A DNA stretch of 64,000 bases from Nostoc sp. NIES-3756 (GTDB lineage Bacteria; Cyanobacteriota; Cyanobacteriia; Cyanobacteriales; Nostocaceae), in NCBI RefSeq assembly GCF_001548375.1, contig NZ_AP017295.1, forward strand, positions 1,894,501-1,958,500, read 5' to 3'. Shown in pieces: positions 1-9,228 of the stretch (its first letter is position 1; each line of letters opens with the position of its first letter). Below the pieces are notes generated by a model. The model saw only the letters and a program-made list of their open reading frames with translations. It ran no database searches and was not told the origin of the DNA. Position numbers and translations under genes: made by a program.

Positions 1-100
1 GAGTTGACGCATCCACATAATTTGGATCAAGTTGCACCGACAAGTAAGAATGCTTAGTGGCATCATGATAGGCTTTACCGAAAACATCACTTTGTGACAT
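1..100 (-). CDS. N-terminus of a SagB/ThcOx-like nitroreductase-family protein (partial)
   Basis: An open frame starts with ATG at 100 on the minus strand and runs off the left edge, giving 33 residues beginning MSQSDVFGKAYHDATKHSYL. The YHDATKHSY segment followed by LDPNYVD resembles the N-terminus of cyanobacterial SagB/ThcOx-type FMN oxidoreductases. Only the first residues are visible, so the family call is tentative. The start overlaps the 3' end of the upstream ankyrin gene by 14 bp, which suggests translational coupling. Confidence 0.4.
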   Translation of the reverse strand, partial: MSQSDVFGKAYHDATKHSYLSVQLDPNYVDAST

Positions 101-551
101 TTTTCAGCAACCTTAAAACTTCTACATTACTAGCGAAATCTATAGCCTGAAAATCATCCAAATTTTTTAAATATAGGTTAGGATGGTATTGTAGAAGTAA
201 CTCTACTACTTCTGTTTTCCCAGCCGAGGCAGCATACATTAAAACAGTCGCACCGTTATCATTTTGGTTGTTAATGTCGATATTGGCTGCTAGTAACAAA
301 TGAATTAAATCGTAGTCGTTACCAAAACAAGCAAACCACAAAGCGTTATTATTGTCGTTGTTTCTAGCGTTGATATCCACACCTAAATCTATCAACTCCT
401 GGACGACATCATTAATACCTTCTCGTGTAGCTCTCATCAAAGCTGTATCGCCATTTTCCCCAGGCTGATTTAAGTCATCAGGATTGTAGCTTTTTTGCAG
501 CAACCATTCTTTAGTCGGAATACTCAAATCCGGTTTACTCTTATCTTTCAT
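87..551 (-). CDS. Ankyrin-repeat protein
   Basis: This 154-residue protein has about three ankyrin repeats. The clearest elements are GDTALMRATREG (about 34-45), NNALWFACFGND (68-79) and GATVLMYAASAG (100-111), each followed by a helix and an LL/LI-containing loop. Ankyrin repeats bind other proteins; there is no enzymatic motif, signal peptide or membrane segment, so it is probably a cytosolic adaptor. Its last codons overlap the start of the nitroreductase-like gene downstream, so the two are probably co-transcribed. The partner is unknown. Confidence 0.85.
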   Translation of the reverse strand: MKDKSKPDLSIPTKEWLLQKSYNPDDLNQPGENGDTALMRATREGINDVVQELIDLGVDINARNNDNNNALWFACFGNDYDLIHLLLAANIDINNQNDNGATVLMYAASAGKTEVVELLLQYHPNLYLKNLDDFQAIDFASNVEVLRLLKNVTK

Positions 552-587
552 AATTAACTGTTGTATTAATTCAATGTTTGTAGTGTA

Positions 588-652
588 CCCCTACGAGCAA
601 GCTACGCGTAGCGTCTGTCTACGACACGCTCCGCGAACGCAGAGAGGACTTT
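588..652. repeat. Dispersed palindromic Nostoc-type repeat
   Basis: The stretch contains the short palindrome GCTACGCGTAGC followed by CGCTCCGCGAACGCAGAG. The same vocabulary (GCTACGC, CTCCGCGAACG) recurs near 3395, 21230 and 43440. These short GC-rich palindromic motifs are typical intergenic repeats of Nostoc/Anabaena genomes. The rest of the 552-899 gap shows no gene. Confidence 0.6.
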
Positions 653-899
653 AGTCCTCAAATAAGAACTGAAGTTCTTACTACGAACTCAATTACAATG
701 ACTCACTTACTAATGCGAAACTGTTACTCTGCAACAATATTGCAAAGCAAATATAATGGTGGGTTTGTCCCACCATTACTAAAAACAATGCTATGTAAGT
801 CTACTGGTTAGAGTCGTAAAACCCTAATCTAAATAGCATCAAGATTACAGGATGATAGAAATAACTAGGCAAGAAATTACTATCATCCCTGACCTTTTC

Positions 900-1496
900 T
901 TAACCAACTGGTACTAACTCTGGCTTATCAGCAAATAGCTCTCTAGCAGATTTATCTGGTTTTGGTAAACCGTAAAAGCAAGCTTCTGTTTCCAGTTCAT
1001 CTACTAAATCCCAAGCTTCAACTGCTCTTTTAGAATCTGAACCATAGTTAGCAGAAATTGCCCGTGCATCGGAGATGGCTTTGTGCAATTCTTTCCGCAA
1101 GAAGGTTAGTTTTGGTTTAGCAATAAAGTCACCTTTGCTAACAATATCAGTAATAGAAATTACACCCATTAATTCACCACGAATTACAGGCGCACACCAC
1201 AAGTTATTGTTTGACAATAAACGAGCTACATACTCTACATCAAGGTCAGGATCGACGGTGATGCAGGGTTTGCTCATGATTTCATAGACACGTACACTGT
1301 CGGAGTCTTTCCCATAAGCAATTACCTTGCCTGCAATATCTGCCACAGTGATGATACCGTAAGCATCAGCACTATGACGAGGTTCGACAATCAAAGCACG
1401 CAGTCCTTTGAGCCTCATTAGTCTGACCGCTTCAGCTACACTAGCGGAGCCGCGAATGGTAGCTACGTCTTGAGTCATGATTTGTTTGGCTCTCAT
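900..1496 (-). CDS. Tandem CBS-domain protein
   Basis: The 198-residue protein carries two CBS motifs in its first 120 residues: MRAKQIMTQDVATIRGSASV...GLRALIV...YGIITVADI, then VYEIMSKPCITVDPDLDVEYV...APVIRGELMGVISITDIV. Such pairs bind adenine nucleotides and sense energy state. The C-terminal 75 residues (LRKELHKAISDARAI...KRAVEAWDLVDELETEACF) look helical, like the CP12-related tail found after CBS pairs in cyanobacteria, but the paired cysteines of CP12 are not evident. It sits beyond the downstream end of the nif cluster. Its target is not shown by the sequence. Confidence 0.85.
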   Translation of the reverse strand: MRAKQIMTQDVATIRGSASVAEAVRLMRLKGLRALIVEPRHSADAYGIITVADIAGKVIAYGKDSDSVRVYEIMSKPCITVDPDLDVEYVARLLSNNNLWCAPVIRGELMGVISITDIVSKGDFIAKPKLTFLRKELHKAISDARAISANYGSDSKRAVEAWDLVDELETEACFYGLPKPDKSARELFADKPELVPVG

Positions 1497-2212
1497 AATT
1501 ACTGCTCCTTATGTTTGCAAGGAAGGAAATTATTTCTAAACTGCTGTAATTCTTCCCAAACAGCTTTTGCATAGCTTGCATATTTAACTTAAAATACGCC
1601 AACTAAAAAACGTTTAAGGTAATTAGACACGCCGGATTATAAGTATTAAACTTATTACACACCTTAATAAATCTGGTGATTTTTGTCTGAATATTTACGC
1701 AGTCTTCCCAGAGTATCATCTTGAAGATTTATGGACTTCTACCCAATTTTTGACTTTGACCATTATTAAGGTAGGAATGTCTGAGATAACCCTGTAATCG
1801 CTTTTTGTTGAGTTGTGGTTCACTAGCAACAATTTAGCTTACTTATATAGTATCACTCTGATAAGTTTAGATTATAAACCTTTATAACGATCGCCATATA
1901 CATTAATTAAAAGCGCTTAAAAATTACTACAAAAGTAGATATCTTGATATTTATCTTGTATGATGATTACCCCATTTTTAATAAGCAAATAAAATGGTTG
2001 TTATCTAACATTTTTTATGATTAATGTCAACATAAAATTTTTATAATATACAGTCTAAATGATTACTTGAATCTTGAAATTACATAAGTATATATCATTT
2101 TCAATGTTTAAGTTATACCTAGCGAGATAATTAAAATAATCTAAAGGTGTGATTTGATTTACCGTAAAGGTTGGTATTCTATTATGTGTAAATACCAAAC
2201 GTAACTTAAGAT
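1497..2212. other. Intergenic region, no gene seen
   Basis: This 716-bp AT-rich stretch lies between two divergently transcribed genes (CBS protein on minus, mop on plus). It must hold both promoters. I see no convincing open frame, RNA gene or repeat in it. Confidence 0.5.
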
Positions 2213-2422
2213 ATGGAAGTTAGCGCTCGTAATTTCTTAAAAACCACTGTTAAAAAAGTTGTTCCTGGTACAGTCAACACAGAAGTAACATTAGAACTAG
2301 CTCCAGGGGTAGAGATAGTTTCGATTATCACAAAATCATCAGCAGATAAATTACAACTTTCTGAAGGTAAGCAGGCTTATGCTTTAATTAAATCTTCAGA
2401 TGTGATAGTAGCTGTTGATTAA
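2213..2422 (+). CDS. mop: Mop-type molybdate-binding (TOBE) protein
   Basis: The 69-residue protein is a single Mop/TOBE domain beginning MEVSARNFLKTTVKKVVPGTVNTEVTLEL and ending ALIKSSDVIVAVD. These are the hallmark SARN.. start and the IKxSxV end that bind molybdate in the subunit interfaces of a hexamer. Known molbindins buffer cytoplasmic molybdate. Placement beside the Mo-nitrogenase cluster fits a role in Mo supply for FeMo-cofactor. A hairpin with a following T-rich tract lies directly downstream. It is the only plus-strand gene in this left part. Confidence 0.9.
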   Translation: MEVSARNFLKTTVKKVVPGTVNTEVTLELAPGVEIVSIITKSSADKLQLSEGKQAYALIKSSDVIVAVD

Positions 2423-2458
2423 ACAAATCTTAAGAAATAGATTACCTTGATTTTATAG

Positions 2459-2487
2459 ATAGAGACTTTCTCAAAAAATGTCTCTAT
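2459..2487 (+). terminator. Rho-independent terminator of mop
   Basis: The arms ATAGAGAC and GTCTCTAT (8 bp, perfect) enclose a 13-nt loop, and the T-rich run TATTATTTTTT follows immediately. It starts 37 bp after the mop stop codon. Confidence 0.7.
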
Positions 2488-2536
2488 TATTTTTTAAGCA
2501 CTAATGGCTGCTGTTTACTATATAAAAAAACACAAC

Positions 2537-2806
2537 TTAATTTTTAAGTACACGAACGTAAATTGAACGAGCAAGTTCTTTATCTATCTCTAACAAGATA
2601 CTGCCTACAGTAATGATTAAAGAAGGAAAATCTTGTATTACAGTGATAATTACGCCTGTTGTTAAACCGAGAGACTTGAGCTTCTTGAGAACACCTTTAT
2701 CTTGAATATTACAGAACTTGACTATACCGCGATCGCCAACTTTTAGCAATTCTAAAGAACTGCTAGTTACTGTGAAGGGAGTATACATTGGTGGCATCCA
2801 ATTCAA
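2537..2806 (-). CDS. FeoA-like SH3-fold protein
   Basis: The 89-residue protein matches the FeoA family: VGDRGIVKFCNIQDKGVLKKLKSLGLTTGVIITVIQ, then ITVGSILLEIDKELARSIYVRVL. FeoA is a small cytosolic partner of the FeoB ferrous iron transporter. No feoB is in the window, but a feoA-like gene just downstream of fdxH fits iron demand in the nitrogen-fixing cell. It lies about 100 bp after fdxH on the same strand and may be at the end of the nif transcript. Confidence 0.8.
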   Translation of the reverse strand: MNWMPPMYTPFTVTSSSLELLKVGDRGIVKFCNIQDKGVLKKLKSLGLTTGVIITVIQDFPSLIITVGSILLEIDKELARSIYVRVLKN

Positions 2807-2903
2807 AATGGAAAATATAAAAAATCAGGATGAGAGATGTCATTCATCCTGATATAAGCTTTGCTCTTCAAAAGCTGTAAATAGTAGCGACTACAGCAAT
2901 TGA

Positions 2904-3203
2904 TTAAGCAAGATAAGGTTCTTGGTGAGTCTTAATTGTGCAGTTGGAACGGGGGTAGGTAACACAAAGTAGAGCGAAGCCTTTAGCCATCTGTTCATCA
3001 TCCAAAAAGATTTGTTCAGATTGGTCGATTTCGCCTTCAACAATTTTGCCTACACAACTAGAACAAGAACCAGAATGGCAAGAGAAAGGTAACTCAATAC
3101 CAGCCTCTTCTGCACCATCTACAATTGTAGTATCTTCATCAATTTCAATTGTAGTGTCAAGGTTTTCTTTCTTGTTAATCAATCTAACTTGATAAGTAGC
3201 CAT
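2904..3203 (-). CDS. fdxH: Heterocyst [2Fe-2S] ferredoxin
   Basis: A 99-residue plant-type ferredoxin with cluster ligands C42, C47, C50 (CHSGSCSSC) and C80. Within the nif cluster of heterocystous cyanobacteria this is FdxH, the direct electron donor to nitrogenase reductase (NifH) in heterocysts. Length and cysteine spacing are normal. It follows hesB by about 230 bp, and that gap contains Nostoc repeats, so it may have its own promoter as well as read-through from hesAB. Confidence 0.95.
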   Translation of the reverse strand: MATYQVRLINKKENLDTTIEIDEDTTIVDGAEEAGIELPFSCHSGSCSSCVGKIVEGEIDQSEQIFLDDEQMAKGFALLCVTYPRSNCTIKTHQEPYLA

Positions 3204-3343
3204 TTTCCGATTCTCCTCAATTTATGAGATGCGATTGATTTCTCGAAGTTACTCCCTGAAATATTCGAGAAGTGATGCAAAAGTGGATATTGCGATTGAT
3301 GGGAAGCAAATATCCATTTTGGTTACAGGAAGACTTTAGTAAT

Positions 3344-3432
3344 TCGTAATTGCTAATTCGTAATTCGTAATTTAGAAAAGTAATTATGAATTACGTTAGC
3401 GTAGCGGGGCGTAGCCCATTACGAATTACATA
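3344..3432. repeat. Tandem TAATTCG repeat joined to a palindromic repeat
   Basis: Short AATTCGTAATT units (3344-3372) lead into a 35-bp sequence at 3388-3422 that contains the TAGCGTAGCGGGGCGTAGC core. An exact reverse-complement copy of the 35 bp lies at 43431-43465. This is a short tandem/dispersed Nostoc repeat between hesB and fdxH. Confidence 0.75.
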
Positions 3433-3436
3433 TTAT

Positions 3437-3808
3437 TTAGCTGCAAGGTACGCCTTCGGGAGAACAATCACCTGCTTTAAAAGACTTTCCACAACCACAA
3501 GTGCTGGTTGCATTTGGGTTAGAGAACTTAAAGCCACTCTCTACAACCCCTTCTACAAAGTCAATGACAATTCCTTCCAATAAAGGAGCGCTTTTTGCAT
3601 CGACGTAAACCAACACACTACCTTGTTGAATTACTAAATCATCTGGTTGCGGCTGGCTGGTGACATCCATTGTGTACTCATAGCCACTGCAACCACCATC
3701 TTTGACAGATACGCGAATACCTTTTGTAGTTTCGTCACCATCTTTAGCTGAACCTCGAAGGAAGGCTCGCAGACGAAATTCAGCTTTTTCTGTTAAAGTA
3801 ACGGTCAT
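3437..3808 (-). CDS. hesB: HesB, IscA-type Fe-S assembly protein
   Basis: The ATG at 3808 gives 123 residues; the in-frame TTG one codon earlier is less likely. The A-type carrier signature is present: a Cys in VKDGGCSGYEY and the C-terminal pair in TSTCGCGKSF. There is also a cysteine-bearing tail (AGDCSPEGVPCS) beyond the usual end. IscA-like proteins bind Fe or Fe-S clusters and pass them to apoproteins. In heterocystous cyanobacteria hesA-hesB-fdxH form the end of the nif cluster, as here. Confidence 0.93.
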   Translation of the reverse strand: MTVTLTEKAEFRLRAFLRGSAKDGDETTKGIRVSVKDGGCSGYEYTMDVTSQPQPDDLVIQQGSVLVYVDAKSAPLLEGIVIDFVEGVVESGFKFSNPNATSTCGCGKSFKAGDCSPEGVPCS

Positions 3809-3949
3809 CAAATCTCCTGATTAGTAGCGAATAGTTGTTGTGTTTTCAGGTGTGGATTTTTGTAGTGATGAGCAAAGCCATGTCTCCTGACACGCTACCT
3901 TGCATCTACACAATCAGTAGTTTGATTGGTTGGGCGAATACAAGTAATA

Positions 3950-4010
3950 TCAATTCAAAATTCAAAATGTTTAATTACGAATTACGAATTACGAATTACG
4001 AATTGATATG
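3950..4010. repeat. AATTACG tandem repeat
   Basis: Four near-perfect units of AATTACG lie between hesA and hesB (about 3972-4003). They belong to the same short-repeat family as those at 3350, 9370 and 43415. Confidence 0.7.
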
Positions 4011-4038
4011 AGCCATCACCTGCTAGATTGCATTTGTA

Positions 4039-4842
4039 TTAGCTATGTGTGCAATTGCTGCTGGTTTCCAATGAATTAGATTGTCCATATCTCCAAGGTG
4101 CATTATTACCGCATACTGGACAAGAGCGATCGCGGTATGATTTACGCTTGGCAAATTCCATCCGATTCAAGTCAATGGTGAGTAATTGCGACAATAGCGG
4201 CTGACTAAAACCAGTGATCAACTTAATTGCTTCCAACGCTGTTAAACAAGCTAGTGTCCCAGAGACAGCGCCGAGAACAGAAAAGCCGCGTCTATCCCAC
4301 TCTGGTTTTTCCGGGAAGATACAAGACAAACAAGGAGTCACACCAGGAATAATCGTTGTCAGGTAAGCCTCCATCCCATCCATCGCCGCTTCTACCATTG
4401 GCTTCCGCCAGCGCACACAAGCTGCATTCAACAAATCACGCTCAGTAAAATTGTGAGCGCAATCCAGCGCCATATCCGCAGATTGTACTAATGAATCTAC
4501 ATTTTCCGGGGTGATATAATCATGAATTGTTTCTATCTGGATATCGGGATTGATAGCTTGTAGAGTTTCTTTAGCCTTGAATACCCTTGGTTTACCTACC
4601 CAATCATCAGTCATCAAAATCTGACGATTCATATCATCAAGACGCAAATCACCACCCCGGACGAGGATTAGTCGCCCAACGCCCGCTACTGCTAGGTAAA
4701 GCGCCGCCGTACCGCCTAATCCCCCCACACCTGTCACTAAAACTGTCGCTGACTTCAGACGTTTTTGTGCTGCTTCGCCAAAATTAGGGAGCATCATTTG
4801 GCGGCTATAACGTTCTAACTCGGTAGGCGTTAGGTTGATCAC
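4039..4842 (-). CDS. hesA: HesA, ThiF/MoeB-type adenylyltransferase
   Basis: The 267-residue protein is a ThiF/MoeB/E1-type enzyme: RYSRQMMLPNFG at 12-23, the ATP-binding VLVTGVGGLGG at about 34-44, and paired zinc cysteines (CLSC near 173, CPVC near 242). Such enzymes adenylate the C-terminus of ubiquitin-like sulfur carriers. In nif clusters HesA is thought to help metal-cofactor assembly, but its substrate is not established. The start is GTG with a strong AGGAGG six bases before it. It begins 10 bp after nifW. Confidence 0.93.
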   Translation of the reverse strand: MINLTPTELERYSRQMMLPNFGEAAQKRLKSATVLVTGVGGLGGTAALYLAVAGVGRLILVRGGDLRLDDMNRQILMTDDWVGKPRVFKAKETLQAINPDIQIETIHDYITPENVDSLVQSADMALDCAHNFTERDLLNAACVRWRKPMVEAAMDGMEAYLTTIIPGVTPCLSCIFPEKPEWDRRGFSVLGAVSGTLACLTALEAIKLITGFSQPLLSQLLTIDLNRMEFAKRKSYRDRSCPVCGNNAPWRYGQSNSLETSSNCTHS

Positions 4843-4852
4843 TTTATACCTC

Positions 4853-5170
4853 CTAATCAGACGATAGTTCTGTTAGCGTGATTACATTTTTTGGCTTATC
4901 GTTAAACACCTTGAACAACTTTTGTTCTTGCGGTGATGATTCGGTAAATACTTGATAAGCTGATTGCAAAGCTAATGAGTATTGGTTTAACTTTTCTTCT
5001 GTACTTAAGTCTGGATGATTAGTATCAATTTCGCTTATAAGTTGCGAGAACTTTTTCAAAATATGCAAACGATTAACATTGACAATTTTTGCATCGTAAT
5101 CTAGCTCAAAGAATTTAAAATATTCTTCTGCATCTACGAGCTTCTTAAATTCTTCTAAACTCTTAGTCAT
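4853..5170 (-). CDS. nifW: NifW, nitrogenase-protecting protein
   Basis: The 105-residue product has the NifW signature: LEEFKKLVDAEEYFKFFELDYD near the start and VNVNRLHILKKFSQ at about 50. NifW associates with the MoFe protein and is linked to oxygen protection or late maturation. The ATG overlaps the stop of the upstream small gene by 4 bp, and hesA follows after 10 bp, so translation is probably coupled. Confidence 0.93.
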   Translation of the reverse strand: MTKSLEEFKKLVDAEEYFKFFELDYDAKIVNVNRLHILKKFSQLISEIDTNHPDLSTEEKLNQYSLALQSAYQVFTESSPQEQKLFKVFNDKPKNVITLTELSSD

Positions 5171-5382
5171 TTTGTGTTCTCCAATTGCTTTAACTCTTGT
5201 TTGAGTTCATCTAGCTGACGATAAATCTCATAAGTTGCCGCCGCAACTTCCATAAGTTGGGTGTAATCTGTTGGCAAACCTTCTGCTAAGTCATGCAGAT
5301 CCATTTTCATTTGCCCAGCTTTACTGTTGAGGCGTTTGATTTTAGTTTTGATTTCCTCAATGCTTGTTTCTTCTATTTGCAT
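5167..5382 (-). CDS. Small nif-associated protein (CCE_0567-type)
   Basis: This 71-residue helical protein has the pattern IKTKIKRLNSKAGQMKMDLHDLAEGLP and a second helix rich in E and K (YRQLDELKQELKQLE). It is the short conserved protein found between the NifX-associated DUF269 gene and nifW in diazotrophs. Family members form small helical bundles and some bind Fe-S or FeMo-co precursors; that function is inferred from family, not shown here. It overlaps nifW by 4 bp. Confidence 0.8.
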   Translation of the reverse strand: MQIEETSIEEIKTKIKRLNSKAGQMKMDLHDLAEGLPTDYTQLMEVAAATYEIYRQLDELKQELKQLENTK

Positions 5383-5399
5383 AGTGTGGAATAGTTTTT

Positions 5400-5520
5400 G
5401 AATGCCTCACGCAAAGGCGCAAAGACGCAAAGAAGTACGCAAATAATTTTTATAAAGGTGAATTAAATCTCCGCGTTCCTCTGCGTTAACCTCCGCGTCC
5501 CTCTGCGTTTAAAAACTCCT
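5400..5520. repeat. CGCAAAG / CTCTGCGTT repeat
   Basis: The gap between two nif genes is filled by an inverted arrangement. GCAAAGGCGCAAAGACGCAAAG at one end faces CTCCGCGTTCCTCTGCGTTAACCTCCGCGTCCCTCTGCGTTT at the other. The same unit recurs near 25770 and 33010. It could fold into a long stem in the nif transcript. Confidence 0.65.
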
Positions 5521-5521
5521 C

Positions 5522-5998
5522 TTACAACTTGCTCACTTCTCGATAGCGTTTGGCTAAGTCGAGTCCTTTTTCGACAAACTTCTCTCCTTCTTCTGCCAGT
5601 TTCTCTAAAGAATCAAAACCAAAGCGGTGAGCATCTCTTAAGGTTTTGACGGTGAGTAAAAGACGACCAGAAAAGACCAAAGCCCAACCGAAACCTTCAT
5701 GGCTCAAATCAATTACCACTTGAGAAATTAAGCCTGTTTCTTGTTCAATCCTGGCAGCTACAGCGCGGAAGAATGACATAATTCGCGCCTGGGTTACTGC
5801 ATCAACTTCGCCCTCAATAGAAATTTCTCGTTTCTTTTGTTTAGTAACAACAAAGGCTTTCAAGAGTAAATCATCAGACCAGCTACGGTAAACTCCGTAA
5901 GCATCTTGTCCGCGAATTTGGAGGACTAATGTTTTTAGGAATGGAGAGGTAGAAACAACACTATCAGCAGTGCCGTTTAAATTATTTTCAGGTGTCAT
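5522..5998 (-). CDS. NifX-associated protein (DUF269)
   Basis: The 158-residue protein matches the DUF269/NifX-associated family: FLKTLVLQIRGQDAYGVYRSWSD near residue 20 and a C-terminal FGFDSLEKLAEEGEKFVEKGLDLAKRY. It always neighbours nifX in nif clusters and is presumed to act in FeMo-co biosynthesis or storage. It overlaps the nifX stop by 4 bp. Confidence 0.9.
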   Translation of the reverse strand: MTPENNLNGTADSVVSTSPFLKTLVLQIRGQDAYGVYRSWSDDLLLKAFVVTKQKKREISIEGEVDAVTQARIMSFFRAVAARIEQETGLISQVVIDLSHEGFGWALVFSGRLLLTVKTLRDAHRFGFDSLEKLAEEGEKFVEKGLDLAKRYREVSKL

Positions 5999-6408
5999 AC
6001 TGTTGCTTCATCTTCAATTTCATCAGCAAAATTCTTGGTTTTTGGTAGTAACGCCTTCCGCAACCAAGGTGGAGGATTACCTTTGAGAGTTTCCACTAAT
6101 TTATTCAGGAGTTCACTGATTTTTTCTTCTTCGGAACGCGCCTTTACAGGAGTGACACCTTTTTTAATCAATTTAGCAGCAGCAGTCCCACCAATAGCGA
6201 CTACATAAACAATCGCACAATCAGCTAATGCTGCAAGTTTTGGTGTAACTTTATCCTCATTACCATCTTGTTGTAGGTCGCCTTCAAAGTTCAATGTTTC
6301 TAAGAATTGATATCCTTCTGCGTTAATTTCGTAGACATCAATTTCTTTTGCAGAACCGAAGTGCGAATTAATATGAACTCGGTCACTGGTTGTAAAGGCA
6401 ATTTTCAT
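5995..6408 (-). CDS. nifX: NifX, FeMo-cofactor precursor carrier
   Basis: The natural start is the ATG at 6408 (MKIAFTTSDRVHINSHFGSA), preceded by AGGAG; the open frame extends 17 codons further upstream but overlaps nifN. This gives 137 residues. The HFGSAKEIDVYEI stretch is the dinitrogenase-iron-molybdenum-cofactor binding fold shared with the C-terminus of NifB. NifX binds NifB-co and VK-cluster and shuttles them to NifEN. It is 34 bp downstream of nifN. Confidence 0.93.
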   Translation of the reverse strand: MKIAFTTSDRVHINSHFGSAKEIDVYEINAEGYQFLETLNFEGDLQQDGNEDKVTPKLAALADCAIVYVVAIGGTAAAKLIKKGVTPVKARSEEEKISELLNKLVETLKGNPPPWLRKALLPKTKNFADEIEDEATV

Positions 6409-6442
6409 TCTTATGACTCCTGCATTGGGGATTGATAATGAG

Positions 6443-7786
6443 TTATGAATATGACCCATTACCCGTTACAAAATTCTCGTGGAAGTTCTTGACTCGTCCT
6501 TCTTCTGCATCTATAAATAAGTTACCGATGCCAAACAAGACTTCCATTGAGCCGCGATAGCCGACTTTGGTGAAATGACCATTACCTAAACGGTCATAAA
6601 TGGGGATACCGAGACGATAGTGAGGGATGGAAAGACGTTTGGCGATCGCTCCTAAGTTAGAATTACCAATAAGCAGGTCAGAACCTACCGCTAATTCTTC
6701 AAAGTCTTCTAAATCCCCAATAGTAACGCTCTTGATAGGTAGTTGTTCTAATAGGGGTGAGCGTGTGGTGGTGACGGCTGCGTGAATTTGTGTCCCCATC
6801 GATTGCATAAATCTTACCATCGACCACAGCAAGTCCGGTTCTAACGCCAAGGATATGCGTTTTGCACCGAAGTAAAAGTGTGTGTCTAACATCGCGTCTT
6901 GTAGTTGGCGACGTTGACGGCAATACTTTTCTGGTACAGGGTTGCTGCTGAGAATTGCTAAGGCTTGAATAAATTCGTCTACAGGTTCTAACCCACTCAG
7001 TTCGGTAAAGACTTCGTAGGGAATGTTAAATCTGTCTTCCAAAATCCTCGCCGCACCGCGCATACTCTCACCCAAGGCGATAGTAAAAGCAGAACAACCA
7101 ACTTCCTGTAGTTGTTTTACCGTTGTCCCACTGGCTGTAATCGCCGTATATTCATCTTCTAGGTGTCCATCCAAGGAAGCACCAATATCAGGAACGAATA
7201 TCGGTACAAGTCCGAAAGAGGTGACAATCTCTTTAATCTCTTGCAAATCTCCGGGTGTGAAAGCAGAACCAGCCAAAATTGTGACTTGTTCGCTTCTGGT
7301 TGTACCGGGTTGGGGAATTTCCTTGACAATGCTTTCCACAGCCGCCGCAAATCCATCTTGCAACGCCCCTTTAAAATCTGGTGTAGGCGCGAATACAATT
7401 GGGAGGTGAGATATTTCGGGATGGCGATCGCGGATATCCTTAAGAAAGCGTTCAATATCATCGCCTCTGGTTTCAGTTAGTCCAGTGCTACACAAACCGA
7501 TAATTTCTGGACTGGACTTCTCTACCAAAGTCAAAATCGCCTGCTCAATATTATCCTCACCACCCAAAATAGTAGTTACTTCCGTCATCGCCGTAGTCGC
7601 CAAGGGAATGGCTTCCCGGAAATGGCGGACTAACACCACCTTGGCGAAGGCTGTACAACCTTGGGAACCGTGAAACAGAGGAATCATCCCCTTCAATCCC
7701 AAGAAGGCGAGAGAAGCGCCCAAAGCTTGACTTTGTTTGAGAGGATTAACTGCAAGTGATTTATTGGGGAGCGTAACGATCGCCAT
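6443..7786 (-). CDS. nifN: NifN, cofactor scaffold subunit
   Basis: The 447-residue protein begins [30 protein letters not shown] and has GSQGCTAFAKVVLVRHFREAIPLATTAMTE, the NifK/NifN signature with one P-cluster-type cysteine. NifE2N2 is the scaffold on which FeMo-co is completed before insertion into NifDK. The ATG overlaps the nifE stop as TGATG. Length is normal for NifN. Confidence 0.95.
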   Translation of the reverse strand: MAIVTLPNKSLAVNPLKQSQALGASLAFLGLKGMIPLFHGSQGCTAFAKVVLVRHFREAIPLATTAMTEVTTILGGEDNIEQAILTLVEKSSPEIIGLCSTGLTETRGDDIERFLKDIRDRHPEISHLPIVFAPTPDFKGALQDGFAAAVESIVKEIPQPGTTRSEQVTILAGSAFTPGDLQEIKEIVTSFGLVPIFVPDIGASLDGHLEDEYTAITASGTTVKQLQEVGCSAFTIALGESMRGAARILEDRFNIPYEVFTELSGLEPVDEFIQALAILSSNPVPEKYCRQRRQLQDAMLDTHFYFGAKRISLALEPDLLWSMVRFMQSMGTQIHAAVTTTRSPLLEQLPIKSVTIGDLEDFEELAVGSDLLIGNSNLGAIAKRLSIPHYRLGIPIYDRLGNGHFTKVGYRGSMEVLFGIGNLFIDAEEGRVKNFHENFVTGNGSYS

Positions 7787-9228
7787 CAGATTAACTCCTC
7801 GATAGATGCCAAAATAGGATGTTGACTTGTTGCATATTCGTGAGCCAGTGTCCCCATATCTTCATCCCAAGGCGCAGGCTTACGAATTTGTTCCCAAATC
7901 GGACTATATAGAGCTTCGTACAATTCCCGCGCCATCTCAATCATGCCCACATAACCAGCATAAGGATGATGACGTTCTTGGTTGATATCAAGGAAAGGAA
8001 TCCGAGCTTTCAGGGCGGTGTATTGGTTACGACCACCAGCAATTAACATATCAGCTTGTGTATCTTTTACCAGTTGTAAGAGTTCTTTGGCGTTGCCTTT
8101 TTCTAGCATAATGCCATCAGTACCCAACAACCGTTTAATCTTAGCTTTATCTTCTTCTGTACTCTTTCTAGTGCTGGTAGCTACTACTTCAATACCCAAA
8201 TCCTTCGCCGCCGAGATAATTGACCAACTCTTAACACCGCCAGTATAGAGTACGACTCGCTTACCCTTAAGACGAGCGCGATAGGGAGCCAACGCCAAAT
8301 CCAAAGCTGCTGTTTCTTCCGCAATTAGCTTTTCAGTGCGTGCTTGTAAATCAGGGTCGCCTAATTTAGCGGCAATATTCCGCAGACATCGATTCATATC
8401 ATCGATGCCATAGAAAGATTCTTCAATGTAGGGGATGCCGTATTGTTCCTCCATTTTTCTCGCCATATTGAGCAACGCCCGTGAACAGATCATCACATTC
8501 AGCTTGGCGCGGTGTGCATAGCGGATTTCTTCAAATCGAGCATCGCCTGTGATTTTCGACAGCACGCGAATACCCAATTTTTCTAGTAACGGCAGGACTC
8601 CCCACATTTCCCCGGCGATGTTATATTCGCCGATTAAGTTTATATCATAGGGTGTGGTGTACTCCGGTTCTGCTGTGCCGACAACATATTCTAATAAAGA
8701 TTCACCACCAAAGCGGTTGCCTAAGTTCTTACTGCCAATGAAGCCAGGAGCAATTACAGGGACAACAGGAATGCCAATTTTCTCCGCCGCAGTCTTGCAG
8801 ACAGCATCCATATCATCGCCAATCAAGGCTGTTACACAAGTAGCGTAGACAAATACCGCCGATGGTTTGTAACGTTTATGGATTTCCAGAATTGCCTTAT
8901 AGAGTTTCTTTTCACCACCGAAAATCACATCATTTTCTGACATATCGGTAGTGAAACCCATTTTGTAAAGCTGGGGGCCGGAAGAGAGACTACCGCGACT
9001 ACCCCAGGAATTACCAGCGCAGGCGATCGGCCCATGCACCAAATGAGCAGCATCGACGATGGGTACAAGCGCAATCATCGCCCCATCAAAAGCACAGCCC
9101 CCTTGAGCCGCCCCTGGTTGTGCTTGTTGTGTACAAGACTTATTCTTCTTCTCGCCTTGTTTGTGCTGGTTGTGTTCGCATCCTGACTCATTCAGTAGCT
9201 CGTTGATTTTGCCTTGGGTGTTCTTCAT
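7786..9228 (-). CDS. nifE: NifE, cofactor scaffold subunit
   Basis: The 480-residue protein is a NifD homologue of the NifE type: [42 protein letters not shown] carries the first two cluster cysteines, and [14 protein letters not shown] carries the third. It forms the alpha subunits of the NifEN scaffold. Cys-rich residues at the N-terminus (CEHNQHKQ...SCTQQ) are typical. It overlaps nifN. Confidence 0.95.
   Translation of the reverse strand: MKNTQGKINELLNESGCEHNQHKQGEKKNKSCTQQAQPGAAQGGCAFDGAMIALVPIVDAAHLVHGPIACAGNSWGSRGSLSSGPQLYKMGFTTDMSENDVIFGGEKKLYKAILEIHKRYKPSAVFVYATCVTALIGDDMDAVCKTAAEKIGIPVVPVIAPGFIGSKNLGNRFGGESLLEYVVGTAEPEYTTPYDINLIGEYNIAGEMWGVLPLLEKLGIRVLSKITGDARFEEIRYAHRAKLNVMICSRALLNMARKMEEQYGIPYIEESFYGIDDMNRCLRNIAAKLGDPDLQARTEKLIAEETAALDLALAPYRARLKGKRVVLYTGGVKSWSIISAAKDLGIEVVATSTRKSTEEDKAKIKRLLGTDGIMLEKGNAKELLQLVKDTQADMLIAGGRNQYTALKARIPFLDINQERHHPYAGYVGMIEMARELYEALYSPIWEQIRKPAPWDEDMGTLAHEYATSQHPILASIEELI

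Noticed and set aside
34..100. Complete small gene at the left edge
   Set aside because: The frame is open to the window edge and so is only the start of a larger gene.
5400..5520. Small RNA gene between nif genes
   Set aside because: The inverted CGCAAAG/CTCTGCG pattern is a dispersed repeat also found at 25770 and 33010.
6699..6923. Frames lying inside nif genes on the other strand or frame (e.g. within nifN, nifE, nifD)
   Set aside because: They overlap well-supported nif genes, have no own start signals or family features, and reflect codon bias.
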